From Candidatus Bathyarchaeia archaeon (GTDB lineage: Archaea > Thermoproteota > Bathyarchaeia > 40CM-2-53-6 > CALIRQ01): a stretch of 45,631 nucleotides of DNA. This document shows, in pieces, positions 24,206 through 31,887 of the stretch. The stretch is from the NCBI GenBank assembly GCA_038843675.1, contig JAWBRV010000011.1:1-45631 (forward strand), given 5' to 3'. The notes under the pieces were generated by a model. The model had not been told where the DNA came from. It did not search any database and saw only the letters and a list, made by a program, of their open reading frames with translations. The translations under genes were made by a program, and so were the position numbers. Every line of letters starts with the position of its first letter. Positions within the stretch are counted from its first letter, which is position 1.

Positions 24206-27200
24206 TCACTCCGTTTTCAGATCGCACCTCAGGCATCTGCTGGCCTCCTCGATGGCCCTCTCCCTATCATAGTTCTTCATAACCTCCTCGAACGTCTTAA
24301 CCCTCCTCTCCAGCGGTATCTTAACGGGCTCCGCCCTTGGCTTCTCGGTTATCTCCTCATCGGGAGGCGGAACCGATGGGATCTCGATCTCCTCGGCCCC
24401 ATACCTAACCTCTAGGGCTCTCTCCATGCCCTCCAAGAAGGCCTTTATCGAGAAGGCAGCCCTCTTCCCAGCAGCCATTGCCTCCGTGACGGTCGCCGGA
24501 CCCGTTACGGCATCGCCGCCCGCGAAGACCCCCCTGCGGCTCGTCATTAATGTCCTCGGGTCGACCGAAACCAATCCCCCCTTGGTCAATTTAACACCGG
24601 CCCTCTCCAAAAATGCCAGATCCGGAGCTTGTCCAATCGCCTCTATTACGGAATCGACCTCGAACGCGAACTCCGATCCCTCTATCGGCTCGGCCTTCCT
24701 CCTCGCGCTCCTATCGAACTCCCCGAGGCGCATCCTGACGAGCCTTATAGCCTTCACCTTGCCCCCTTTGCCGATAATCTCCACCGGGGTGGTTAGGAAG
24801 TGGAACTTCACCCCCTCCTCCTCCGCGGCGACTATCTCCTCCTCTATGGCCGGCATATCCTTCCTCTCCCTCCTATAGAAGAGGTGGACCTCTGCGCCCT
24901 TCCTAAGGGCCACTCTGGCCGAATCGATCGCGGCGTTCCCTCCACCTATAACGGCGACCCTTTTGCCGATCTTCACCTCCTCGCCGGAGTTCACCCGCTT
25001 GAGGAAATCCAACGCGTCGTAAACCCCCTGCAAATCCTCGCCGGGGATCCCGAGCTTGATGCCCCTATGGGCGCCGGTTGCTATGAAGATCGCCTTATAT
25101 CCCTCCGAGAAAAGCCTCTCTATATCATCCACTCGGGATTTGGTCCTTATCTCCACCCCAAGCTTCTCCAGCTCCCGGATCTCCTTTTGGAGGATGTTCT
25201 TGGGCAAGCGGTATTCCGGAATGCCCCATCTAAGGAGTCCGCCGGGAGCCTCGAGGGCCTCGAATACTACCGCCTTATAGCCCTCCAAGGCCAAATAATA
25301 GGCGCACGTTAAGCCGGCGGGGCCGGCGCCTATTATGGCGACCTTCTCCCCCCTACCCTCCTTGGCCTTGGGGTTATACTCGATCCCATGCTCAAGAGCG
25401 TAATCGGAGACGAACCTTTTCAGATGCCTTATGGAAATGGGCTCGTCTATCTGGCTCCGCCGGCATTTGCCTTCGCAAGGCGCATGGCAAACCCTGCCGC
25501 AAACCGATGGGAACGGCAACTCGGCCTTTATCAGCCGATAGGAATCCTCGAGCCTCCCCTCTTTTATCAACGCTATATAGCCGGGCACATCCAAGCCCAA
25601 GGGGCATACGTGCTGGCATGGGGATTCGAAGAGCGCTTGGCAAACGGCCGCGGGGCACCTCTTCTCGAGGATGTGGGCCAAGTACTCATCCCTGAAATAC
25701 CTAAGGGTCGTTAGGACCGGGTTCGGGGCGGTTTGGCCGAGACCGCAAAGCGATGTCGCCTTTATCATGAGGGCTAAATCCTCCAAGAGGCTCAAGTCCT
25801 CAACCGTGCCCTCCCCGCGCCTGATCTTATCGAGCAATTGCAACATCTGCGGTATCCCAGCCCTGCAAGGGGTACATTTGCCGCAGGACTCGTCCTTGGT
25901 AAACTCGAGGAAGAACTTCGCGATATCCACCATGCAATCGTCCTCATCGAGGACGACGAGGCCGCCGGAGCCCATTATCGCGCCGAGTGCGTCCATTGTT
26001 TCATATTCAACTGGAGTATTCAAATGCTCGGCCGATAGGCATCCGCCGGATGGTCCCCCTATCAAAACGGCCTTGAACTTCTTCCCGCCCTTGGGTCCGC
26101 CCGCTATATCGAGCACCAAAGTCCCTAATGGTGTGCCAAGGGGTACCTCAACTATGCCGCTCTTCGTCGCCTTCCCAACTAGGCAGAAGGTCTTGGTCCC
26201 CGGGCTTCTCTCGCTGCCCACCTCCCTGAACCATTGGGCCCCATATAGGATTATCGCCGGCGTTATGGACAGCGTTTCTACATTATTGATCACGGTTGGC
26301 TTATCCAAGAGACCCTTCTGGGCTGGGAACGGGGGCCTGGGCCTCGGGGATCCCCTCTTCCCCATTAGCGATGCCAACAGGGCCGTTTCCTCGCCGCAAA
26401 CGAAGGCACCGGCCCCGAGGCAGATCTCGATGTCGAAATCGAATTTCGTGCCCAATATGCCCCTGCCCAAAAGCCCATAGCGCCTAGCCTGCTTTATGGC
26501 ATGTTCCAATGTCTCCACGGCCAAGGGATATTCGGCCCTGACGTAGATGTAGCCCTTGCTGGCCCCTATGGCATATCCGGCTATCGCCATCCCCTCTATA
26601 ACGGAGTGAGGGTTTCCCTCCAGAACTGCTCGGTTCATGTAGGCCCCTGGATCGCCCTCGTCTGCATTGCAAACCACGTATTTCTGATCCCCATATGCGG
26701 CCCTAGCGAACTTCCACTTCAGCCCTGTCCTAAACCCGGCGCCGCCTCGCCCCCTCAGCCCGGATCTATCAATCTCGTTTATGACATCCTCCGGACTCAT
26801 CTCCGTTATGGCCTTCGCCAAAGCCAGATATCCATCCCGGGCAATATAATCCTCTATATTCATGGGATCTATGTCTTGGTTCCTCAGGACCCTCCTGACT
26901 TGGAATTTGACGAATGGATCGTCCGGATTCAATAGGTAATCCTTGACCGGTTGGCCTCCGGCCAAATGCTCCTCGACTATACTCCAAGCCCTATCCGGCG
27001 TCACCTCCTTATACGTTGCCGCTTCGCCGGAGGGCAAGATCACGGTGATGTTGGGCTCCATGCTACACATGCCTATGCAACCGGCCTTCGAAAGAACGAC
27101 CCTATCCCCGAGGCCCCTAGCGCTTATCTCATCATGGAGCCTTTTCCAAACCTCGAACGCGCCAGCGGAGATCCCGCATGTCCCCAAGTGGACCTTTACC

Positions 27201-27304
27201 CTGATCCTCCTGTCCGACGATTGCTTCCTCAGGATCTCCCCCCTAAGTCTCTTTAGATCCTCAGGGGAGCGGAGGAACTTATCTTGAACTTCCGCCTTAA
27301 GCAT
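24206..27304 (-). CDS. nuoF: NuoF fused to GltD/NfnB-like FAD reductase (NAD(P)H module)
   Basis: A 1032-aa flavoprotein. Residues about 35-125 are a thioredoxin-like [2Fe-2S] domain (HLGTCGISAG, KAGCIGMCSMEPN). Residues about 130-560 are NuoF: SGLRGRGGAGFRTGLKW binds FMN, GAGAFVCGEETALLASL binds NADH, and ESCGKCTPCRAGIPQM with SLCGLGQTAPNP binds the N3-type [4Fe-4S] cluster. Residues about 565-1032 are a GltD/NfnB-like half: cysteines CQHVCPLGLDVPGYI and CGRVCHAPCEGKCRR, FAD loop VAIIGAGPAGLTCAYYLALE, and NAD(P) loop VAVIGGGNAAIDSARVAL. Such fusions occur in some bacterial NADH-dependent bifurcating enzymes. Two flavin sites and two pyridine-nucleotide sites are thus present. It overlaps nuoE by 8 nt. 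Confidence 0.9.
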   Translation of the reverse strand: MLKAEVQDKFLRSPEDLKRLRGEILRKQSSDRRIRVKVHLGTCGISAGAFEVWKRLHDEISARGLGDRVVLSKAGCIGMCSMEPNITVILPSGEAATYKEVTPDRAWSIVEEHLAGGQPVKDYLLNPDDPFVKFQVRRVLRNQDIDPMNIEDYIARDGYLALAKAITEMSPEDVINEIDRSGLRGRGGAGFRTGLKWKFARAAYGDQKYVVCNADEGDPGAYMNRAVLEGNPHSVIEGMAIAGYAIGASKGYIYVRAEYPLAVETLEHAIKQARRYGLLGRGILGTKFDFDIEICLGAGAFVCGEETALLASLMGKRGSPRPRPPFPAQKGLLDKPTVINNVETLSITPAIILYGAQWFREVGSERSPGTKTFCLVGKATKSGIVEVPLGTPLGTLVLDIAGGPKGGKKFKAVLIGGPSGGCLSAEHLNTPVEYETMDALGAIMGSGGLVVLDEDDCMVDIAKFFLEFTKDESCGKCTPCRAGIPQMLQLLDKIRRGEGTVEDLSLLEDLALMIKATSLCGLGQTAPNPVLTTLRYFRDEYLAHILEKRCPAAVCQALFESPCQHVCPLGLDVPGYIALIKEGRLEDSYRLIKAELPFPSVCGRVCHAPCEGKCRRSQIDEPISIRHLKRFVSDYALEHGIEYNPKAKEGRGEKVAIIGAGPAGLTCAYYLALEGYKAVVFEALEAPGGLLRWGIPEYRLPKNILQKEIRELEKLGVEIRTKSRVDDIERLFSEGYKAIFIATGAHRGIKLGIPGEDLQGVYDALDFLKRVNSGEEVKIGKRVAVIGGGNAAIDSARVALRKGAEVHLFYRRERKDMPAIEEEIVAAEEEGVKFHFLTTPVEIIGKGGKVKAIRLVRMRLGEFDRSARRKAEPIEGSEFAFEVDSVIEAIGQAPDLAFLERAGVKLTKGGLVSVDPRTLMTSRRGVFAGGDAVTGPATVTEAMAAGKRAAFSIKAFLEGMERALEVRYGAEEIEIPSVPPPDEEITEKPRAEPVKIPLERRVKTFEEVMKNYDRERAIEEASRCLRCDLKTE

Positions 27305-27812
27305 ATTCCCTCAAGATCCCCCTCATCTTGTTCGGGCTAACCCTAGTATACACCTTATCGTCTATGGCGACGACCGGGGAAAGGCCGCAGCATCCCAAGC
27401 AACGCACGGCCTCCAAGGAGAATTTGCCATCCGCGCTCGTGCCTCCGGGCTCTAGCTTGAGCTCCTTGCTGAGGAAGTTGAGTACCTTCTCTCCGCCCCT
27501 CACGTAGCAGGAGGTTCCCAAGCAAACCTTGATTGTATGCTCCCCCTTCGGCGTAGTTGAGAAGAAGCTGTAGAAGCTCACTATGCCGATCAATTCGCTC
27601 AATGGGATCTTGGATTTCTCCGACAACCTCCTCAGCGCCGACAGCGGGACATATCCAAACAGGTCTTGGATCCTCCTTATGGTGAACATCAAGGATCCCG
27701 GCTCATCCCTATATTCGCCGATTATCCTATCCAGCTCGGTTAGTTCTTTTATGAGCTCCCCTAGGTCCCCCATCCTCTCCAAATCGGCGAGTTTCAATCT
27801 ATTGGGACGCAT
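27297..27812 (-). CDS. nuoE: NuoE/HoxE-like [2Fe-2S] protein
   Basis: A 171-aa thioredoxin-fold protein that accompanies NuoF in NADH-oxidising units. The helical N-terminus (RIQDLFGYVPLSALRRLSEK) and the cysteines KVCLGTSCYVRGG (about 100-112) and RCLGCCGLSPV (about 138-148) match the four ligands of NuoE/HoxE. It starts at ATG 27812, 24 nt after the GAF-protein stop, and overlaps nuoF by 8 nt. It is probably the second gene of the eleven-gene operon, as no separate promoter is seen. Confidence 0.92.
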   Translation of the reverse strand: MRPNRLKLADLERMGDLGELIKELTELDRIIGEYRDEPGSLMFTIRRIQDLFGYVPLSALRRLSEKSKIPLSELIGIVSFYSFFSTTPKGEHTIKVCLGTSCYVRGGEKVLNFLSKELKLEPGGTSADGKFSLEAVRCLGCCGLSPVVAIDDKVYTRVSPNKMRGILREYA

Positions 27813-27836
27813 CGCCGGCCCTCTCCGCTGAACCCG

Positions 27837-28427
27837 TTAGGTTCCCCTAGAGATTTCGGGCAATTCCTTGGAGGATCTCCAAACATCCAGCTTGGACCAC
27901 AATTCCTTCACGGCCTCATGCCAATTCCCTATCGCTATCCGGTACCTCCTCTCGTTCTCAAGGGCGACGCCGAGGCAATCGGCCATAGCCCTTATGAACG
28001 GCAGGACCTCCGTCGAGAACCCAGCCCCAAGCTGGGCATAGATCGCGCCAAGCCCCCTGCCCTTGAAGGTTATTGGAACCGCGACGAAGGGGGCATCCTT
28101 CAGATCGAACATAACATAGTTTTTATTAAAAATGGCCCTCCCATCGGCCTCGGGCGGGAGCGACTTCAGATTCTCCTCCCCCATGCCCCGTACGGCGACC
28201 AGCGAGGGCTCCCCCTCCTCCCCCAAGACCTTTATTGCGCATCCCTTAAGCCCGATTAACTCCTCAAGACAGCTCACGGCCGAGTCGAGGATCCTCTTCC
28301 TATTGAGTGTATGAATCTCATTTCCAAATTCGAGAAACTCCTTCCATATCTTGGCCTTTGGGCAATCCCTCTTGCAAGACCTCCAATCGCAAACGTTTTC
28401 ACAAACCAAACCCTTTCCTTCGCCCAT
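27837..28427 (-). CDS. GAF-domain sensor with N-terminal Cys4 motif
   Basis: A 196-residue protein with no clear enzymatic motif. Residues 9-22 contain CENVCDWRSCKRDC (C-x3-C-x4-C-x3-C), a probable Fe-S or zinc site. Residues about 45-175 form a GAF domain (SCLEELIGLKGCAIKVLGEE, APFVAVPITFKGRGLGAIYA, FIRAMADCLGVALENERRYR). GAF domains bind small molecules or sense redox state and O2; the ligand here is unknown. No DNA-binding domain is present. The start at 28427 was chosen from the TATA box at 28461-28470. It lies 24 nt upstream of nuoE on the same strand, so it heads the hydrogenase operon and may report redox state to it. Confidence 0.7.
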   Translation of the reverse strand: MGEGKGLVCENVCDWRSCKRDCPKAKIWKEFLEFGNEIHTLNRKRILDSAVSCLEELIGLKGCAIKVLGEEGEPSLVAVRGMGEENLKSLPPEADGRAIFNKNYVMFDLKDAPFVAVPITFKGRGLGAIYAQLGAGFSTEVLPFIRAMADCLGVALENERRYRIAIGNWHEAVKELWSKLDVWRSSKELPEISRGT

Positions 28428-28515
28428 ATCCGCTCGGAATGGTAAATATCGTTCGCAAATCTTATATTTGACCTGTTTAGAATATATTCTGGTAAATAGA
28501 ATAAATAATGAGCTC
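28428..28515. promoter_or_regulatory. Shared divergent promoter region (Hox-Flx operon / phoU-hdr operon)
   Basis: Only 88 nt separate two divergent starts. A TATA box for the minus-strand operon (caaatataag) lies at 28461-28470. One for the plus strand lies at 28479-28490, inside the perfect 12-bp palindrome AGAATATATTCT. The octamer GGTAAATA occurs twice, at 28441-28448 and 28491-28498, one copy near each start. This fits coordinated control of both units. Confidence 0.6.
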
Positions 28516-29613
28516 ATGGGCTTGGGTTTCGAAATGGAGAGGCGCAGGATTCAGTTGGTTGGGCGGTCCACGTTGACCGTTTCCCTGCCGGCCAGTTGGG
28601 TCAAAAGGGTTGGGCTTAAGAAGGGGGACCTCGTGCTTCTCTCCCCCGAGAAGGATGGTTCGCTGAGGATATTCCAAAGCCCGGGAGTGGCCACCAAGGA
28701 CATTTCGAGCACCTTGATAATAAATTCCGATCTTTGCCGGGACAAGGGCCTCATTGGGAGGCTGATAACCGCAGGCTATGTCAAGGGATTCGATGTCATA
28801 AAGATCGTTTCGCCGAATAGGATCGATGGGGAGAGCCTCGAGGCCATCCGCGAGGCGGAGATCAAGTTGATCGGGCTCAGCATAATAGAGGAAACTCCAT
28901 CCAGCGTTGTGCTCCAATGCTCCATGAATCCCGCGCTCTTCCCAATGGATGTGGTGATCCATCGCCTCTATTCCCTCTTCTCCACTATTTTGGACGATGC
29001 GCTCAAGGCCCTGATGGATTCCAATGTCGAATTGGCCAAGGAAGCCCAGAGGCGAGAACGGGAGGCCAATAGGATCTACGCTCTGATCCTGAGGCTTTTG
29101 AACCAAGCCCAAGCGAATCCGGCTATATCCCAAAGGATCGGCATATACGACTCCGGGAGCATCCTTTCCATAGTCCTCATCGCAAATGTCTTGGAGAGGA
29201 TGGCGGACTGGGCCAATAAGGTAGCCGGGGATGTCATAAGGATAGAGGCTTCAGGAGGATGGGTGAGCGATAGGATCAAGGCCCGAATATGGGAGTATAG
29301 TAATAAAATAAAGGGCGTTTGCGATATGGTTATGAAGAGCGCGTTCAATTACGACAGCAAGATGGCGAATGCGGCCATAAACCTATTCGAGGAATACTCA
29401 AAGGAGGCGTACGATATAATCGATGACCTACCGATTGAGAATATTTACCATGGATTCGGGGAATTGAGGCACATCGTCCTAGCCCTCCATAGGATCGGCG
29501 AAATATCCATTTCGATAGCAGAGGCCGCCATAGACAGCGCCGTGGAAAAGGATGGTTTATGCAAAATCGAAACGCGCGGGCCGGATTCTAGGGATGCTGA
29601 TGGAATTGAATGA
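28516..29613 (+). CDS. PhoU-domain regulator with AbrB-like N-terminus
   Basis: A 365-aa archaeal PhoU-family protein. Residues about 8-50 (RRIQLVGRSTLTVSLPASWV, then LKKGDLVLLSPEKDG) form a SpoVT/AbrB-type DNA-binding or dimer domain. The rest is helical with two PhoU repeats (HRLYSLFSTILDDALKAL, ANVLERMADWANKVAGDVIR, ELRHIVLALHRIGEISISIA). E-x3-D-type metal-binding residues occur in the second part. In bacteria PhoU controls phosphate uptake; the archaeal AbrB-PhoU proteins are less well understood. ATG 28516 lies about 26-36 nt after a TATA-containing palindrome. It may regulate the two divergent hydrogenase operons, an inference from location only. Confidence 0.82.
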   Translation: MGLGFEMERRRIQLVGRSTLTVSLPASWVKRVGLKKGDLVLLSPEKDGSLRIFQSPGVATKDISSTLIINSDLCRDKGLIGRLITAGYVKGFDVIKIVSPNRIDGESLEAIREAEIKLIGLSIIEETPSSVVLQCSMNPALFPMDVVIHRLYSLFSTILDDALKALMDSNVELAKEAQRREREANRIYALILRLLNQAQANPAISQRIGIYDSGSILSIVLIANVLERMADWANKVAGDVIRIEASGGWVSDRIKARIWEYSNKIKGVCDMVMKSAFNYDSKMANAAINLFEEYSKEAYDIIDDLPIENIYHGFGELRHIVLALHRIGEISISIAEAAIDSAVEKDGLCKIETRGPDSRDADGIE

Positions 29614-29878
29614 ATCAATACACGAGGATTGGGAGGTGAAGCTCAGCGGCAGGGTCAAGGGCCCCATCATAACCTACAGGACCGCTTCCGGCCTCAGGAC
29701 CTTGTTCACCTTGATCGCGGATTCTGGGGAATTTTCCGTCGTATATGATGGCTTGGCGCTCATAAGGGAGGGGGAGGAGGTATTGGTGAGCGGCTTCAGA
29801 GGGGCATCGGATTTCGCGATAGTATGTTGCGAAATGGCCGATCCGAGGGGCAGAAGGCTCGATATCGCAAACTTATGA
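29600..29878 (+). CDS. Small OB-fold-like protein, unknown
   Basis: A 92-residue protein starting at ATG 29600 inside the end of phoU, so it is translationally coupled to it. The sequence is mostly beta (WEVKLSGRVKGPIITYRT, LRTLFTLIADSGEFSVVYDG, EEVLVSGFRGASDFAIVCCE). The run of strands with a G-x-V-x-G start looks like an OB fold as in nucleic-acid-binding proteins. I do not recognise a family. It lies between PhoU and a 98-aa unknown, upstream of hdrCBA, and may be part of the regulatory part of that locus. Confidence 0.55.
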   Translation: MELNESIHEDWEVKLSGRVKGPIITYRTASGLRTLFTLIADSGEFSVVYDGLALIREGEEVLVSGFRGASDFAIVCCEMADPRGRRLDIANL

Positions 29879-29879
29879 G

Positions 29880-30176
29880 GTGCCGATCGAAACGACGCCC
29901 CTTAGATGTGCCTTCCTCCTCGGCTGGAGCCTCGCTCAGGCCATATATCGGGATTCGAGCCCATATGAGGTCACCATAGATATAAACGCGATCAAGGTCT
30001 GCCTCGGGGCCTTGGGGCTCGACGATCCGAACTTGATCGGGATCTTGGATGGGGCCCTTGAGTTCATAAGGGGCAAGGTTTCCTCAGGAGAAGAGGTTTC
30101 CAAAGCGGACCTTGAGCGCTTGAGGAAGGATTTGCTGCGGTGCGAGGGCCTGATAAGGGAATTGTTGAATTTATGA
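29880..30176 (+). CDS. Helical protein of 98 residues, unknown
   Basis: The frame starts at GTG 29880, one base after the previous stop. It is helical with a positively charged tail (CAFLLGWSLAQAIYRDSSPY, LDDPNLIGILDGALEFIRGK, DLERLRKDLLRCEGLIRELL). No motif is recognised. It is the last gene before the hdrC promoter and shares its operon with phoU and the OB-like gene. The absence of motifs leaves its job open. Confidence 0.55.
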   Translation: MPIETTPLRCAFLLGWSLAQAIYRDSSPYEVTIDINAIKVCLGALGLDDPNLIGILDGALEFIRGKVSSGEEVSKADLERLRKDLLRCEGLIRELLNL

Positions 30177-30198
30177 ATTTCTCTTCTACAACTATTTT

Positions 30199-30220
30199 TA
30201 CACAAAAGTTTATATGTGTA
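30199..30220 (+). promoter_or_regulatory. TATA box inside an inverted repeat before hdrC
   Basis: TACACA at 30199-30204 and TGTGTA at 30215-30220 form a perfect 6-bp inverted repeat with a 10-nt spacer that holds the TATA box (aagtttatat, 30207-30214). An 8-nt direct repeat tatatgtg follows (30211-30226). The ATG at 30243 is close downstream. A repressor bound here would block TBP, so this is a good operator candidate. Confidence 0.6.
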
Positions 30221-30242
30221 TATGTGAAAATAATTATCGCCA

Positions 30243-30965
30243 ATGGGCCGAATGGACGTCATGATAGACGACGCGTTGGAGAAGGCCTTCAGGGAGAGGG
30301 TAGCCAAGAAATTCGGCATGAAGAAGGGCAGCATGAGCTTGGCCATAGAGGAGGCGATCCGCGAATGGATGAAATCCGAGGAGGAGGCCAAGGGGGCCGA
30401 GGAGGCCAAGGCCAAAATTCCCTTGGAACATGCAGAGGAGGCTCCATTGCCCTCGCCCGAGTTCGCCAAGGAGATAATAAGGGCGAGCGGGGAGAACATC
30501 AACAAATGCATCCAATGCGGGAACTGCGTCGCATCTTGTCCATCCGGCAGGATCACGGCCTACAATTCGAGGAGGATAATCAGGAAGGCGTCCATGGGAT
30601 ATAAGGATGAAGTCCTGAGGAGCATTGAACTCTGGCTCTGCACAACTTGCTACACATGCGTCGAGAGATGTCCTCGGAAGATAGACGTCGTGAGCGCGAT
30701 ACTAACCATGCGGAACATAGCCGTTGAGAACGGGTGGATGTTGGATCCCCATAAAGTGGTTTCGATGAACTTGATAAAGACGGGTCACGCGGTCCCGATC
30801 GATCAGGCTACGAGGGAGAAGCGCAAGGAGCTGGGCCTCAGCGAGCTCCCGCCGACGGTCCACCAATATGAGGGGGCCCTTCTCGACGTCCAACAGCTGT
30901 TAAAGGAAACGGGGTTCTCCGATTTGATAGAGAAGGCCCAGCCGCAAAAGGCGGCATCGGCCTAA
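30243..30965 (+). CDS. hdrC: HdrC with N-terminal ribbon-helix-helix-like domain
   Basis: A 240-aa Fe-S subunit of heterodisulfide reductase, carrying electrons from HdrA to HdrB. Two [4Fe-4S] sites are complete: CIQCGNCVASCPSG (Cys 89, 92, 95, 99) and CTTCYTCVERCPR (Cys 133, 136, 139, 143). Residues 1-45 are unusual: MDVMIDDALEKAFRERVAKK, then MKKGSMSLAIEEAIREWMK, which has the strand-helix-helix form of RHH DNA-binding proteins, followed by a charged linker. Normal HdrC proteins are about 185 aa and lack this. The domain may bind DNA, perhaps the inverted repeat just upstream, or serve to hold partners together. This is the first gene of hdrCBA-mvhDGA. Confidence 0.88.
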   Translation: MGRMDVMIDDALEKAFRERVAKKFGMKKGSMSLAIEEAIREWMKSEEEAKGAEEAKAKIPLEHAEEAPLPSPEFAKEIIRASGENINKCIQCGNCVASCPSGRITAYNSRRIIRKASMGYKDEVLRSIELWLCTTCYTCVERCPRKIDVVSAILTMRNIAVENGWMLDPHKVVSMNLIKTGHAVPIDQATREKRKELGLSELPPTVHQYEGALLDVQQLLKETGFSDLIEKAQPQKAASA

Positions 30966-30981
30966 GATCGAGGCGTTTGGC

Positions 30982-31872
30982 TTGGGAAAGAAATACGCTA
31001 TATTTCTCGGGTGTTTGATTCCGAATAGGTATCCCGGCATAGAGGCCGCCGCTAGGAAGGTCCTGCCGAGGATCGGCATAGAGCTGGCGGATATGAGCGG
31101 GGCTTCTTGCTGCCCGGCCCCAGGGGTCGTTAAATCCTTCAGCCGCCCCGCTTGGCTAGCCATAGCGGCTAGGAACCTTTGCATAGCCGAGGAGATGGGT
31201 TTGGATGTGTTGACCTTTTGCAATGGTTGCTATGGAACCCTCCTCGATGCGAACCACGACCTCAAGGCCGATAAGGCGCTTAGGGATTCCGTTAATTCGA
31301 AATTGAAAGAGGTGGGGAAGGTCTTCAAGGGATCGATTGGCGTAAGGCATCTGGCCGAGGTCCTGATGAAAGAGGTAACCCCCGAGGGGATAAGGAGGGC
31401 CGTCACGAAGCCCTTGGGCTTGAAGGCCGCCGTCCATTATGGTTGCCATTTGATAAAGCCCAAGGTCTTAAGGGAATGGGTGGGCAGCGCCGAGAGGCCG
31501 ACCTTCTTGGATGTGTTGACGGAGGCCCTCGGTGCCGAGAGCGTGGAATGGGAGGACAAGATGGCGTGTTGCGGGGCCGGCGGCGGCGTTCGCTCCGCGG
31601 TCTTGGACGTTTCCTTGAGGATGCTGAACCGGAAGCTCCTTAGCGCCAAAGAGGCGGGCGCCGATTTCATACTAAACGTCTGCCCCTTCTGCCACCTCCA
31701 ATTCGATAGGGGACAGATCGAATTGCAAAGGCTATACGGCTTACAACCATACAACATGCCGGTTCTCCATTACGTCCAAGCCCTCGGCCTAGCCATGGGC
31801 TACGGCCCCCATGAGTTGGGCGTGGATATGAATTTCGTTGGGGCGGATCGCGTATTGAGCAAGCTCTCCTGA
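30982..31872 (+). CDS. hdrB: HdrB, catalytic disulfide-reducing subunit
   Basis: A 296-aa subunit that holds the noncubane [4Fe-4S] clusters where the disulfide (CoM-S-S-CoB in methanogens) is cleaved. Both CCG motifs are complete: FLGCLIPNRYPG with SCCPAPGVVKSF and TFCNGCYG, and HYGCHLIKP with ACCGAGGGV and NVCPFCHLQFD. It starts at TTG 30982, 16 nt after hdrC. No methanogenesis genes are in the window, so the natural disulfide is unknown. The 3' end is followed after 15 nt by hdrA. Confidence 0.93.
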   Translation: MGKKYAIFLGCLIPNRYPGIEAAARKVLPRIGIELADMSGASCCPAPGVVKSFSRPAWLAIAARNLCIAEEMGLDVLTFCNGCYGTLLDANHDLKADKALRDSVNSKLKEVGKVFKGSIGVRHLAEVLMKEVTPEGIRRAVTKPLGLKAAVHYGCHLIKPKVLREWVGSAERPTFLDVLTEALGAESVEWEDKMACCGAGGGVRSAVLDVSLRMLNRKLLSAKEAGADFILNVCPFCHLQFDRGQIELQRLYGLQPYNMPVLHYVQALGLAMGYGPHELGVDMNFVGADRVLSKLS

Positions 31873-31887
31873 TGGTTGGTGATTTTG

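Noticed and set aside
28351-28515. N-terminal extension of the PhoU-family protein
   Set aside because: The extra 55 codons cross the divergent promoter and overlap the GAF gene; AbrB-like similarity begins just after ATG 28516.
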